Shown piece after piece: positions 6,721 through 15,611 of a DNA stretch of 64,000 nt. A program made the position numbers and the translations under genes. How positions within the stretch are numbered: position 1 is the first letter of the stretch; the number at the start of each line of letters is the position of its first letter. The DNA lies in IMG/VR virus record IMGVR_UViG_3300023245_000006, positions 32,704-96,703 of that record. One strand, given 5' to 3'. Below the pieces are notes generated by a model. It was given only the letters and a program-made list of their open reading frames with translations. It did no database searches and was not told the DNA's origin. The DNA is from a virus.

Positions 6721-9366
6721 TTACCTGAAAAAGAAGTCCCTAAATCGCCCAAATGATTCATTTCGGGTCTTTGTAGCAACCTTTTCGATAGTTTCTTTTT
6801 GTGTATCGGTCAGTTGATCCATCAAAATTTTGGGTGGTACCATTGCCGGATCGTGAACATATGTCATGTGATATACTATACTATTAACAATTTCATTATC
6901 TTTCAAAATTGGTTTAAAATATGCATCTGGGATGTCTTTGATGTTATCATTGATCAGCCCTTTGAGGAACCTAATAGCAGTCGGGATCGTAGAAAGGGCA
7001 CTTTCTATCAATTCTTTTGGAACCTTTTCAATCATTTTTCCATGGTTCATGTCTTTATAGTTTTTGGGAGCATCTCGTTCTATAATTTTAAAGATCATTT
7101 TGGTTGCCGTTTCGGGATGGAGTGCAATTACCTTGATCCATTTATCAGGAATTTCTTCGCCTTTATCGATGAATTTTCTGTATACAAATTTAGCCTGTGT
7201 TGAAGATGACCCTCCTTTTATGATCCCATCTACAATATATTCAGGGATCTTGGCACCCATTCTTTTAGATAAAATATGCACCACAAAGTCGTCCAGAACC
7301 AAATCATCATCTAAAATTGGTTCTATCAAATATTTTGGATATGCATCGATTGGAATAAAATCGGCCATATTAGCACGTTTATAAACATCATAGGATGCTC
7401 GTGCTGATTTAGAAATAGTATCTAATAATTTCGGAGGAATATTATGCAGATCGACATCTCTGAGCATAAAGATCGCAACATCCCTAGACAGTGTATAACT
7501 CTTGGCTAGTGCTTCAATAACCTCATTCGGTAGTGTTAAATCATCGGCCTTTTTTAATAATTCTTGCGATATGTTAAGTACATTGTATTCTAGTGCTCCA
7601 CCTGCGGTTGCCAAAGCCGTGTCTCGAATCTTTTGAGGGATACGATAATAATCAACACTATTTCTAATGGCTCTTTGAATAAAGTTAGATGAGTTTGAAG
7701 TATCAGAAGAGATTCGATCAATTAAAGATTCATGAATTTTTTGATTGTTATTGATTAAAAATAGTGCTGTTTTAAATGCTGATACCTCATTTTCGATTAC
7801 GGCACCGATTAGTTCATCCGTAATTGGAATTTTTTTATCCATTAAAAATGTTATATAGTCGGCACTTGCATATGGACTTTGTAAAATTTGATTGTGAATA
7901 GCTTCAGGAACCTTTAGGTTATTTGATAGTAACTTTTCGGCAATATTAACCGAAAATGATGGGCTATAAAGAGCCACTCTCTGATATAGTCTTTCATCTA
8001 TTGGTTGTTTCTTATCAAGTAGTACACTTAGAATATCATAAATGGTTTCTGGTGATCCGGTGGTTAATATTCTTTTATAGACTTCTTCAGGAACATCCGA
8101 TAATGATCTTCCATTATCTATTAGTGTCACAACATACATTCCGGCCTTGGTAGAATTTGATAATAGTGTATCAATGAAATTTTGCGGAACTTCTTTTATC
8201 TGTCCTAAGATTTTCAATTCGTCTGGGGTGAAATCAAATTCATCATCGTCGTCCCATGCACCCAATTCTCGTTCTACGTTTTGTTTCTTCTTGTCCCAAT
8301 ATCTCTTCTTTGGTGCCGGATATTGATCTAAGGTTTCATAATCGAGATTAATGTCTTCGTCTTCTGAGTTTTCAACGGCTACTTCGAGAACAGGCTTAAC
8401 CAGATCTCTTTGCCTGATATTTTCCCAATCTTCTTTAGTTAGGTTATGAAACGAAGTATACATTAAGATGTCTTCCAAAGTTTTAAAATGTTCGACTCCA
8501 TTTTCCTCATAGAACTTTTCATAATATTCTTGTTCTTTTCCGGTGATCGGAACCGATTTAAAGATTCCTTGATCAAATGCACGTTTAAGATCTGGATACT
8601 TTTTGATGATCTGTTTGGGGGTGGAACTATAATCATGATTCTCTTTGACGTTGTTGTATTGATAACCACCATCTTCGACTGCATCGACCAAGATATATCT
8701 ATTTTCTTTCTTTAGCCATATAAAGTATGTGGTTAGTTTCTTCTCCCATCTATAAGAATGGTAGTAGTGACTAGCCGATGAACCGGAAATACAAAGATTA
8801 GTTCCTTTACCGTATTTCTTACAGCTAGAAACAGATTTTCTAGGATCATCGGAATTGTTAGATAAGAACACGGTAATGTTTTCATCATCATATACTTTAT
8901 TAGGATCTGCATCGGTTCCTAAGACGTGCAATTCTTGATTTGCACGTCCTTCTGACATTTTGGAATGAATCTGTTCGGTCCATTTAAGAAAATCTGGTGC
9001 CTTATGGATGGTTTTTTGGTTGAAAAGTGATGCTTGCTCGGTGTAATCCTTATATTCTTTACTTAATAAGTTGATATTGGCCCCTGCTACTAAGAAATTG
9101 GTAAGAGGAACAATGTCTGAAAGGTTTTTATCCTTTGGGTTGTATTTGGTAATGATCTCGGCTAATGATTCGACGGTTCCGTTCCATTTTGTCTTGGCAC
9201 TGTCAAAGGCATCTTTGTTCTCTGGGTTGTTCTTGGCCTTAAAAACTTGGTATCCGATTTCTTTTTTAACCAAAATGTTTAGTGCCTGCGCCTTACTAGA
9301 TTCTGCATCTTCTTCCAAAATTGATAGGTAGAGGCTTTCTAACAGAATTGTGTCGTTATCGCGCAT
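6721..9366 (-). CDS. large repeat-containing phage protein, 881 aa (probably late/virion-associated)
   Basis: An N-terminal alpha-helical part leads to a globular domain (about residues 140-330) with the motif NLCISGSSASHYYHSYRW and VDAVEDGGYQYN, a pattern I recall from large phage structural proteins. From about residue 380 to 860 come degenerate helical repeats of about 30-45 residues (VPEEVYKRILTTGSPETIYD type), resembling HEAT-like solenoids. The C terminus is RFRDFFFR. A TATAAGTA late box 7 nt before the ATG, instead of the TTGACA type of its neighbours, indicates late expression. Enzymatic function not recognised. Confidence 0.75.
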   Translation of the reverse strand: MRDNDTILLESLYLSILEEDAESSKAQALNILVKKEIGYQVFKAKNNPENKDAFDSAKTKWNGTVESLAEIITKYNPKDKNLSDIVPLTNFLVAGANINLLSKEYKDYTEQASLFNQKTIHKAPDFLKWTEQIHSKMSEGRANQELHVLGTDADPNKVYDDENITVFLSNNSDDPRKSVSSCKKYGKGTNLCISGSSASHYYHSYRWEKKLTTYFIWLKKENRYILVDAVEDGGYQYNNVKENHDYSSTPKQIIKKYPDLKRAFDQGIFKSVPITGKEQEYYEKFYEENGVEHFKTLEDILMYTSFHNLTKEDWENIRQRDLVKPVLEVAVENSEDEDINLDYETLDQYPAPKKRYWDKKKQNVERELGAWDDDDEFDFTPDELKILGQIKEVPQNFIDTLLSNSTKAGMYVVTLIDNGRSLSDVPEEVYKRILTTGSPETIYDILSVLLDKKQPIDERLYQRVALYSPSFSVNIAEKLLSNNLKVPEAIHNQILQSPYASADYITFLMDKKIPITDELIGAVIENEVSAFKTALFLINNNQKIHESLIDRISSDTSNSSNFIQRAIRNSVDYYRIPQKIRDTALATAGGALEYNVLNISQELLKKADDLTLPNEVIEALAKSYTLSRDVAIFMLRDVDLHNIPPKLLDTISKSARASYDVYKRANMADFIPIDAYPKYLIEPILDDDLVLDDFVVHILSKRMGAKIPEYIVDGIIKGGSSSTQAKFVYRKFIDKGEEIPDKWIKVIALHPETATKMIFKIIERDAPKNYKDMNHGKMIEKVPKELIESALSTIPTAIRFLKGLINDNIKDIPDAYFKPILKDNEIVNSIVYHMTYVHDPAMVPPKILMDQLTDTQKETIEKVATKTRNESFGRFRDFFFR

Positions 9367-9373
9367 ATGGAAT

Positions 9374-9381
9374 TACTTATA
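9374..9381 (-). promoter_or_regulatory. T4-late-like promoter box
   Basis: TATAAGTA, 7 nt before the ATG at 9366. Confidence 0.65.
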
Positions 9382-9441
9382 GCGGTTTAAATATATTCAG
9401 AGGATATGATCAAAGAAAATGGTCTTTTAGTGTCTAATTAG

Positions 9442-9449
9442 TATAAGTA
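9442..9449 (+). promoter_or_regulatory. T4-late-like promoter box
   Basis: TATAAGTA, 11 nt before the ATG at 9461; divergent from the box at 9374. Confidence 0.6.
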
Positions 9450-9460
9450 GTTGATATATT

Positions 9461-10186
9461 ATGGGCGTAAAAATTTCTGAATTACCACTAAACACAAATC
9501 CTACACTATCGAGTGCAGTCATTCCGATGGTTGATGGTGGGGTGACATATCGGGTTACTCTATATGATGTTGTTGTTCCGTCCCTTTCGGCTCTAGATCT
9601 TAAAGAACCTATACAAACACCAGCCACCCAACTCGAAGCCGAAGCCGGGACGGAAGCGGCCTTGCGGTCGTGGAGTCCTTTGCGCGTCGGGGAGGCAGTG
9701 GCAGCACTCTCACAGGGCCCGGCCATAATTATCCGGGCGGGATTTTCGGGGGAGTCCTCAACTCAACAGGCGCTTTCGCAAGGCAGCTGGGGTAAAATCA
9801 TATTTAATGCATCCGTGAGCGGAGGAAGCTATATAGATCTAGCTGGGGGAATAATCACCCCACCAGCGGGGTTTGGGCTGATCAGCACTTACTGCGCGAT
9901 TAAGCCCGTGACCACAAAGGAATTCATGATAGCGACGGGGGTGTGGGTTAATGGAAGCGAATCGCACACCGAATCTATTCGAGCGTCTGACTTAGTGGTT
10001 CCGGACCCTGCAAACTTCGATGGAACAATTCCGTCAAGCTCAGGGATCGCGGTAGAATCGACAGCTTACTTCACATCAGACGGCACAAAGACATTTGAAC
10101 TCCGAGCGTGGGTGGGAGTAGCGTCTCACATGATGTCGTATTTCAAATCAGGCACGCGAATGGTGCTCCTATGGTTCCCTTCTTAA
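9461..10186 (+). CDS. tail-fibre-like protein with foreign distal part, 241 aa
   Basis: The first 45 residues (MGVKISELPLNTNPTLSSAV, then VIPMVDGGVTYRVT) match the ISELP...PMVDGG head of many phage fibre/receptor proteins. From about nucleotide 9600 the DNA becomes clearly GC-rich and the rest is a glycine/serine-rich beta-type domain ending TRMVLLWFPS. This suggests modular exchange of the distal, host-contacting part. It is followed by a small fibre-associated gene and two lysis-like genes. Confidence 0.7.
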   Translation: MGVKISELPLNTNPTLSSAVIPMVDGGVTYRVTLYDVVVPSLSALDLKEPIQTPATQLEAEAGTEAALRSWSPLRVGEAVAALSQGPAIIIRAGFSGESSTQQALSQGSWGKIIFNASVSGGSYIDLAGGIITPPAGFGLISTYCAIKPVTTKEFMIATGVWVNGSESHTESIRASDLVVPDPANFDGTIPSSSGIAVESTAYFTSDGTKTFELRAWVGVASHMMSYFKSGTRMVLLWFPS

Positions 10187-10205
10187 CCAAAAACAAAACA
10201 AAATT

Positions 10206-10583
10206 ATGATAGGTAAAACACTTCTACATTTATTCCCGGACATTGACTTGATGGGAGACGTTACAATCGGGTCGGATCATGGCGTGGAGTCGATTATGGA
10301 ATGGCGATATTCGGAGCCACAACCGACGCAGGCGACGATTGAGGAGATATGGGAGGAGATTAAAGATATTGAGCCTACCCCTCCGATCCAAGTTCGACTC
10401 CGCGCAATCCTTGCACTCCAACCCGCTGCCGTTCGTGCGGCGTTCCTGCCCATCACCGCAGGAGTAAACTATGCCTTAGAGCAAGGGGACACCGAAGCCG
10501 CTCTGGCTGCCATCACCGCTACGGAGGTCCCGGCTAAACTGGAACCAGCCAAGGCGGCTTTGATTGCTGAGTTCGAAATTTAA
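10206..10583 (+). CDS. possible tail-fibre-associated protein, 125 aa
   Basis: The N-terminal half has a WRYSEPQPTQATIEEIWEEI segment like small proteins encoded after tail fibres (XkdW-like or fibre assembly factors). The C-terminal half is alanine-rich and helical (ALAAITATEVPAKLEPAKAA). GC-rich like its neighbours. It starts 19 nt after the fibre gene without a Shine-Dalgarno sequence. Confidence 0.55.
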   Translation: MIGKTLLHLFPDIDLMGDVTIGSDHGVESIMEWRYSEPQPTQATIEEIWEEIKDIEPTPPIQVRLRAILALQPAAVRAAFLPITAGVNYALEQGDTEAALAAITATEVPAKLEPAKAALIAEFEI

Positions 10584-10587
10584 TGTC

Positions 10588-10893
10588 ATGCCGCCTATCC
10601 CCGATCCCACCGACCTTCCTGGTCTCTTTGAAACCGCGAATTTTATGGCCCAACAGACCGACCGCTGGATGTTCGTCGCCATGCTGGTAATTTTCCTGAT
10701 TTGCGGCGCGTGGATGACTCGCTATTTTACTGCGCAAATCCACCAAGCGCGACTGGAATTTGCGGTGCTGAGTAAAGAATTCACGGAGCATCTCATCACC
10801 ACGAATCGGGAGCTTGCTATACTGCTGGCAGGAACAACTAAAGCACTTGCGGACAACACGCGGGCTCTCGAACACGTCAAAGAAAAATTATGA
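10588..10893 (+). CDS. membrane protein, one TM plus coiled coil, 109 aa (holin/spanin-like)
   Basis: Start set at the ATG at 10588 (MPPIPDPTDLPGLFETANFM). One transmembrane segment (WMFVAMLVIFLICGAW), then a long charged helix likely to form a coiled coil. Its position after fibre genes suggests a lysis accessory role, but it has no diagnostic motif. The last codons overlap the next start (ATGA). Confidence 0.6.
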   Translation: MPPIPDPTDLPGLFETANFMAQQTDRWMFVAMLVIFLICGAWMTRYFTAQIHQARLEFAVLSKEFTEHLITTNRELAILLAGTTKALADNTRALEHVKEKL

Positions 10894-11453
10894 AGAACAC
10901 ATTCCTCCGACTCTGGGCCTGGATTACTGGCTCATCCGTTGCATTATTTAATTTCCTCGCGCCGATCCTAGCATCGTCTGCGGCAACCCTCTTGGAGCAA
11001 CTCGCGCCGGAATCTCCACCGGATACACCATTTCCCAAGTCGATCTTTCCAGCTTTACTAACTACGCATAATCTAATGAAAAACCTGTGCATACTATTTG
11101 CATGTCTACTTTTTTTAGTATCATGTGTTACCAATCCTCCGGTTCCTGCTGCGCCTTGGGTTGGAGTTTATCGTAATGCATGTGTTCCAGAGGCTATCTC
11201 AATGGCCCAAGGATTGCGTGGGTCTGGTGTTCAGTCCAGAGTCTTGATGTTCTCCACTCCGACCTATTCACATGCTGCCACGGTCTATCTATATCCATCA
11301 GGACAAAATCAATTGTGGGTTTGGGATTCTTATTGGAAATCTACAACGGTTAGAGCCTTTTGGTACGAACCAAAACAAATTGCCCAAGTTTGGTTACAAA
11401 AGTGCGGAAGACGAGAACAGGTTTTAAAGGCTCACTTTCTTGAGACCGAATAA
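10890..11453 (+). CDS. chimeric frame: truncated hydrophobic phage protein fused to a lipoprotein, 187 aa
   Basis: Residues 1-60 (MKNTFLRLWAWITGSSVALF, then APILASSAATLLEQLAP) are GC-rich and look like the N terminus of a small hydrophobic phage protein. At about nucleotide 11060 the composition switches back to AT-rich and the frame runs into a lipoprotein with its own ATG at 11076. The join reads as a recombination scar that stayed in frame. The two parts may be expressed together or separately. Confidence 0.5.
   Translation: MKNTFLRLWAWITGSSVALFNFLAPILASSAATLLEQLAPESPPDTPFPKSIFPALLTTHNLMKNLCILFACLLFLVSCVTNPPVPAAPWVGVYRNACVPEAISMAQGLRGSGVQSRVLMFSTPTYSHAATVYLYPSGQNQLWVWDSYWKSTTVRAFWYEPKQIAQVWLQKCGRREQVLKAHFLETE
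11076..11453 (+). CDS. predicted lipoprotein, 125 aa
   Basis: ATG at 11076 gives MKNLCILFACLLFLVSC, a signal peptide with lipobox LVSC. The mature part is rich in aromatic residues and has a possible CVPEAISMAQ...HAATVYLY...WVWDSYW pattern reminiscent of small peptidase-like folds (speculative). It is probably the native gene onto which the GC-rich module was joined. Confidence 0.6.
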   Translation: MKNLCILFACLLFLVSCVTNPPVPAAPWVGVYRNACVPEAISMAQGLRGSGVQSRVLMFSTPTYSHAATVYLYPSGQNQLWVWDSYWKSTTVRAFWYEPKQIAQVWLQKCGRREQVLKAHFLETE

Positions 11454-11455
11454 TT

Positions 11456-11917
11456 CTAAGAAGTATATTTGACCCAATATACCGGGAAACCTACTTCTTT
11501 AAAAATGCCTTCTACCATAGGTCTAACAATGGAAAAATTTCCACCCGCCAAACAACACCCGATTTTCCAAGGAAACCCAAGGATGATATTAGAATCTCCA
11601 TCGATTCTTTTGGTGCATAGATGGTTTTTTAAATGCACCAGTGCTATCTCTAATTTGTCTTCCATAAGTCTTTTACCAGACCCGAACGAATATTGCCCGT
11701 ATAAGTTATATATGAATTTTCCAGAAGACTCGGCACAGGTGAATTGTCCTAATTTATTTATATCACCTTTCTTGGTATTCAGGTCTGCATCATATGCCTC
11801 TGGATATTGTTCTCTAATTTGTCGAGCAATTCCGGCTCCGAACGTATGAAAACAGTTTGCACAGTGAGCAATGTGATTACATTCGCTATTTAATAGATCA
11901 CCATCAATTATTTTCAT
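11456..11917 (-). CDS. macro-domain protein, 153 aa
   Basis: The macro-domain core is visible: MKIIDGDLLNSECNHIAHCA at the N terminus, then FHTFGAGIARQIREQYPEAY, then GFPWKIGCCLAGGNF. These match the ADP-ribose-binding loops (IxGDL; FGAGIAxQI; G-rich loop 2). Such proteins bind or hydrolyse ADP-ribose derivatives; in phage they can counter ADP-ribosylation or process ADP-ribose-1''-phosphate from tRNA repair. A TATAAT at 11928-11933 lies 10 nt upstream. A longer frame from 11959 is possible but would read through this box. Confidence 0.85.
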   Translation of the reverse strand: MKIIDGDLLNSECNHIAHCANCFHTFGAGIARQIREQYPEAYDADLNTKKGDINKLGQFTCAESSGKFIYNLYGQYSFGSGKRLMEDKLEIALVHLKNHLCTKRIDGDSNIILGFPWKIGCCLAGGNFSIVRPMVEGIFKEVGFPVYWVKYTS

Positions 11918-12026
11918 CGGTTTTTTTATTATACCAAGACTTAATGGTTTCCCATTCAAACTAACCTCTTAAATCGTCTCAAATGAAAGATTAGGACCAT
12001 GCCTCCGAGGGTCGAGATAAGAGATT

Positions 12027-12524
12027 TTAATCATTGTCTTCTTTTTCATCGTTTAGTTTATCTAGATAATCCTTTACAGGATCAACCTTAGAATTCTTAT
12101 TATTCCATGATTGGTAGAGGCAGTCAAGTCCTTTTTGTATAAGTTCATTAGCGGAACATGTATATTCTTCTGATGCTTTAACAAGTCCAATGAAAAGATT
12201 GACGACAGATGCTGCTAATCCAGAATTTAACATATGGATATTTTTTAGAGATTCAATGTCATATACACCATTTTCCACCGTTGAAAGTGCTTCTAGATTA
12301 TTATATTGAAACACTGCCTTTTGTTTTTTGGCATCATCATCTATGGTTGTTAGTAGTGGAAAAATATATATAGGGATATTTCGTTTGGTTATTTCTTCTA
12401 ACACTTCTTCAATATATGTCATCTCATTAATCTCTTCTTCGGTAAGGAACACCTGACGATATTTTCGATCCTCATCTATTTCAGATTGTTTACTATCATA
12501 ATCATCTTTTTTTTGTCTTTTCAT
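12027..12524 (-). CDS. hypothetical protein, 165 aa
   Basis: Highly charged N and C termini and a helical centre (LAASVVNLFIGLVKASEEYT). The ATG at 12524 follows the upstream stop (12526) almost directly and has the AATAATATG context common at operon-internal starts here. No family recognised. Confidence 0.65.
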   Translation of the reverse strand: MKRQKKDDYDSKQSEIDEDRKYRQVFLTEEEINEMTYIEEVLEEITKRNIPIYIFPLLTTIDDDAKKQKAVFQYNNLEALSTVENGVYDIESLKNIHMLNSGLAASVVNLFIGLVKASEEYTCSANELIQKGLDCLYQSWNNKNSKVDPVKDYLDKLNDEKEDND

Positions 12525-12525
12525 A

Positions 12526-13533
12526 TTATTTATTAAGTTTATACCAGTCAACAAATCGGGCTTCGACCTGTTCTTTGGTATGGGTTAAAATGTAATCGGA
12601 ATCCAATGGACCATTATGATCTTTAAATGCGCGGATGATGTTTCCTAGGTCCTTTCCTTCGGCTCCGGTTACTTCCATAACCAAACTACCAGAAAATTTA
12701 GATGCCATATCTTTTTTTACCAAATGATCTCCCAACATCTTTTTCCATTTATCTAATATGTCCACAGAAAAGTGTTTTGAAATTTCTTTGATGTAAACGG
12801 TCTTATCAGGATCACCGATAAAGGTATTTTTCATATCTTTAATATATTCTAACCAACGATTATAATCACCCCGTTTCGCATTCCTATTTTTATTGATACT
12901 GTTCAAATTTTCAAAGGCAAAGATATCCTTGCTAAAGAATCGAGAACCTGTAAGAAATTGGAAGATATCTCGTTCTTCATAGAAATTACCATAACCGACA
13001 TCAGATTCAAAGAATTCAACGACACTCTCCAAATTGGTGCTAATGGGGATACAACCCAATTGTTCACTATCGGATAGTTTAACAGGGTATGTAAGTCCAT
13101 CAATACCCCATTTCAAACCAGCCTGTTTGAGCATATACCCCATACAGTTACCGATAGGAGAATATGAACAAAAACTTAGGTATGCATGATAAGGTTTTGT
13201 ATCTTCAAAGACCGCAAGATCTATCTGATATTTTTCCAAAAAGTCAAATGAATATACGTTCGAATTTTTTCGGACGTATCGAGCCTTATAGGTTTCTTTG
13301 ATCTTACGACTCATGTTCTCAAAATTATTGGCATCTCGGTCCATGGTGACACAATCAACATCACCATGATCTTTCTTAAATTCATAAGAAGGGATGATCT
13401 TGACACCACGGAAACGATCTTTAGTTGCAAATGGAAGTCCTTGACGGAGTTGGTTGCACACGAATTCATATTCTTGTGCAGACATCCTCTGTCCTTCAAA
13501 TCCAAATTTTTCTTTTAGTGCCGTGTTTCCCAT
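12526..13533 (-). CDS. predicted nucleotidyltransferase-like phage protein, 335 aa
   Basis: Motif KKDHGDVDCVTMD (about residues 55-67) resembles the acidic DxD metal site of nucleotidyltransferases, followed by the helix of a pol-beta-like core and a mixed C-terminal domain (KWKKMLGDHLVKKDMASKFS). The activity (nucleotide transfer to RNA or to an antibiotic-like substrate) cannot be told. The start at 13533 (MGNTALKEKFGFEG) is preferred over the frame from 13605 because the upstream gene ends at 13538. Confidence 0.5.
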   Translation of the reverse strand: MGNTALKEKFGFEGQRMSAQEYEFVCNQLRQGLPFATKDRFRGVKIIPSYEFKKDHGDVDCVTMDRDANNFENMSRKIKETYKARYVRKNSNVYSFDFLEKYQIDLAVFEDTKPYHAYLSFCSYSPIGNCMGYMLKQAGLKWGIDGLTYPVKLSDSEQLGCIPISTNLESVVEFFESDVGYGNFYEERDIFQFLTGSRFFSKDIFAFENLNSINKNRNAKRGDYNRWLEYIKDMKNTFIGDPDKTVYIKEISKHFSVDILDKWKKMLGDHLVKKDMASKFSGSLVMEVTGAEGKDLGNIIRAFKDHNGPLDSDYILTHTKEQVEARFVDWYKLNK

Positions 13534-13537
13534 AATT

Positions 13538-14059
13538 TTATTCTGTTCCGTGTAGTTGTTCTGGTTCCATCTTATATCGTTTTTCTTGACCTGAATGTTT
13601 TTCACACAGAGCCTTCACCCAATTCGAACTTTTATCGAGTTTACCATAGTCTCCACATACCTCACAAGTTTGAGATGACAGGTATTCGATATGTGATTCT
13701 AATACTCTCCAAATTTCTCGATAGATTCCGGTTAGGTTGTGATCACCTTGATTGGTTAGAGTCCCGAATTTCTCTTTCATGATGCACGAAGTGATCCGTG
13801 CATCTGGTTGGATACCACTCTTAACAAGTAGATCAACCAAAGTGCAGGCTCGTTCGGCTAATTTATCAGCAAGTCCTAACCATCCGATCCCAAATTCCAT
13901 TGAATATCGAAGGTTGCAAGATTCTTCCTCTTTGATATGACCTAGTTTTATATATTGATCTGTGTAGCTACCATCCATCGGAACGATGAAAAATTGAGGC
14001 CATTTGTTTACGATAACCAGTTCTTCTGGTTTAAGATTTTTGATTGTAAATTCTTTCAT
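13538..14059 (-). CDS. hypothetical protein with C-terminal zinc-finger-like motif, 173 aa
   Basis: Cysteine/histidine motif CEVCGDYG...ALCEKHSG near residues 135-158 suggests one zinc site. The N-terminal part is unassigned. First gene of a unit with the nucleotidyltransferase-like gene; the promoter is 6 nt from the ATG. Confidence 0.65.
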   Translation of the reverse strand: MKEFTIKNLKPEELVIVNKWPQFFIVPMDGSYTDQYIKLGHIKEEESCNLRYSMEFGIGWLGLADKLAERACTLVDLLVKSGIQPDARITSCIMKEKFGTLTNQGDHNLTGIYREIWRVLESHIEYLSSQTCEVCGDYGKLDKSSNWVKALCEKHSGQEKRYKMEPEQLHGTE

Positions 14060-14065
14060 GGTTTT

Positions 14066-14094
14066 AATATATCAGAATTTTCAAATAAGGTCAA
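14066..14094 (-). promoter_or_regulatory. early-type promoter
   Basis: TTGACC (14089-14094), 17 nt, TATATT (14066-14071), 6 nt, ATG at 14059. Confidence 0.65.
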
Positions 14095-14100
14095 TCAATT

Positions 14101-14802
14101 TTATCGGTTGAATTTTCTTTCTAGTTCCATCCTTTTCAAACATTGCAGTGCCGTTTCATTAGGAAGTAGTTTATATCCACAACCAATGGTTCCACCTTTC
14201 CAACTTCCTGTTCCTTCGCCAACTTCTTGATCGAAATCTACCCGAATTGTGGTTGATCGATTTTTAATAAAAGGCAAACCTCTCCAGTGCCATGTCATTC
14301 TATCTAGATGATATGTGGCAATTACATTTTGTATTTGACCGTTCTTTAGCGTATAAGTGTATGGTTCTTGTTTAGAATGTCGTTCTTCGGCTTTTGTTAA
14401 AGCGTCATGATCTGTACCATTTTTTCTGGAGTCTTTAAATAGTGATTCAAAACTTATAGTATCTAGAACCTCTGTTGATTCCCAATCAAGAGACCATGGA
14501 AGACGAATAGTTTTCCTATATTCACCCCATCCGAAGACAATGGAACAATAATCATAAAATCCTAGATTATATTTTCTATATCGTTCATCATCAAAGAATT
14601 CAATTTCTCCGTGATTTAGATGGATATATAGATCCATAAAGGGCAGATGGAAACCCAACATCTTTCCTCCCGAAACATTGTCGGTGGATAATCCACAACC
14701 CAACCAAGAACCACGTAAATTGAATTTATGAAAATTCAGTTCTCCCCAAGTGTATCGAGTGTCGTATTTGTGGCCGATTAGTTTTTTAAGTTTTTGGATC
14801 AT
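14101..14802 (-). CDS. hypothetical phage protein, 233 aa
   Basis: Tryptophan- and tyrosine-rich protein with no recognised family (MIQKLKKLIGHKYDTRYTWG ... GEGTGSWKGGTIGCGYK). The start at 14802 is preferred: the longer frame from 14895 reads an alternative frame of an ATP-grasp relic. Ends with a helical NETALQCLKRMELERKFNR tail. Confidence 0.6.
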   Translation of the reverse strand: MIQKLKKLIGHKYDTRYTWGELNFHKFNLRGSWLGCGLSTDNVSGGKMLGFHLPFMDLYIHLNHGEIEFFDDERYRKYNLGFYDYCSIVFGWGEYRKTIRLPWSLDWESTEVLDTISFESLFKDSRKNGTDHDALTKAEERHSKQEPYTYTLKNGQIQNVIATYHLDRMTWHWRGLPFIKNRSTTIRVDFDQEVGEGTGSWKGGTIGCGYKLLPNETALQCLKRMELERKFNR

Positions 14803-15019
14803 TGTATGTTTGTAGGTTAAATTTTGAAAATAGTTCATAGTCTTCTTGGGCGATCTCACTGACTCGTCTAACAATGTTTTCCATCTTACACTCATATAGA
14901 CCAGCCGAAGAAAAGGAAGTGAGTTCCATTACCCAATAATTTTTATCAGAGTCTTCACAGATGTCAATACAAAAAACAGAATCAGGGTAGTAACCCAGAT
15001 CGAGAAATTGTCTTTGATA
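14786..15019 (-). pseudogene. C-terminal relic of an ATP-grasp-family protein, 77 codons
   Basis: Open frame without a usable start, reading YQRQFLDLGYYPDSVFCIDI ... WVMELTSFSSAGLYECKME. The metal-binding E-L-x-S-F-S-x-A-G-L-Y pattern is the C-terminal signature of phage ATP-grasp proteins. A TGA lies directly upstream and the N-terminal lid/substrate domains are missing, so this is a 5'-truncated gene. Its 3' end overlaps the next start. Confidence 0.65.
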
Positions 15020-15048
15020 TCATTTCTGGGAAGATCTCGGTTATCGAT

Positions 15049-15240
15049 TTAGCACCCATTTTTTAATAGTCTTTGGTGAAGATCTTCAACCTTTTCTTCT
15101 AATGTTTTGCTCTCCCATATTAATTGATCTTTGATTTTTTGGTCCATTGCCTTCAAACCAGAACAAAAATTACAATTTCCATTGGTATGATAATAAACCT
15201 TTTTACAGTATGGACAATATTTGTTGATTACGTGGGCCAT
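15049..15240 (-). CDS. small zinc-ribbon protein, 63 aa
   Basis: Four cysteines in two pairs (YCPYCKKVYYHTNGNCNFCS) form a probable zinc ribbon at the N terminus, followed by a charged helix. It begins 2 nt after the upstream stop. Role unknown. Confidence 0.7.
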   Translation of the reverse strand: MAHVINKYCPYCKKVYYHTNGNCNFCSGLKAMDQKIKDQLIWESKTLEEKVEDLHQRLLKNGC

Positions 15241-15241
15241 A

Positions 15242-15466
15242 TTATTTTTTAGTGTCTCGTAATTTTTTAAATCGTTTATCGATTATTTTGTTTTGTTCCT
15301 TTTCGGTAAATTCTCCATTACCTTGTCGGTGTGCATAACTCCACATATCGGCATTATGTACCAGATCTTTGATCTTTTCGTTTTTTCCGATAATACAATA
15401 TAAATTAATGTCATGTAGAAATCCCTCATACATTGCAATCTTTTCTTTTTGGGTTGGTCGTTTCAT
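15242..15466 (-). CDS. conserved small phage protein, 74 aa
   Basis: All-helical sequence with the motif NADMWSYAHRQGNGEFTEKE, a pattern I recall from small early proteins of several phages; function unknown. Operon-internal start with AATAATATG context. Confidence 0.65.
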   Translation of the reverse strand: MKRPTQKEKIAMYEGFLHDINLYCIIGKNEKIKDLVHNADMWSYAHRQGNGEFTEKEQNKIIDKRFKKLRDTKK

Positions 15467-15467
15467 A

Positions 15468-15611
15468 TTATTGAATTAGTGCCCAGACAACCCAAATACA
15501 AACGGTTATATTGAACGCAACATTCATAGATTCTGAATTATTTGGTGATAGTGATGCAATTGCACAGGATACCCACACTACATAGGTTAAAATTAAGAAA
15601 GGGTTATCCAT
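15468..15611 (-). CDS. small two-helix membrane protein, 47 aa (paralogue)
   Basis: MDNPFLILTYVVWVSCAIA then a short loop and a second hydrophobic helix ending VWALIQ. It resembles the 49-aa protein at 15859 (MNNPYLILACVIWLSCGFA), so the two are paralogues from a local duplication. It overlaps the upstream gene by 8 nt. Confidence 0.65.
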   Translation of the reverse strand: MDNPFLILTYVVWVSCAIASLSPNNSESMNVAFNITVCIWVVWALIQ

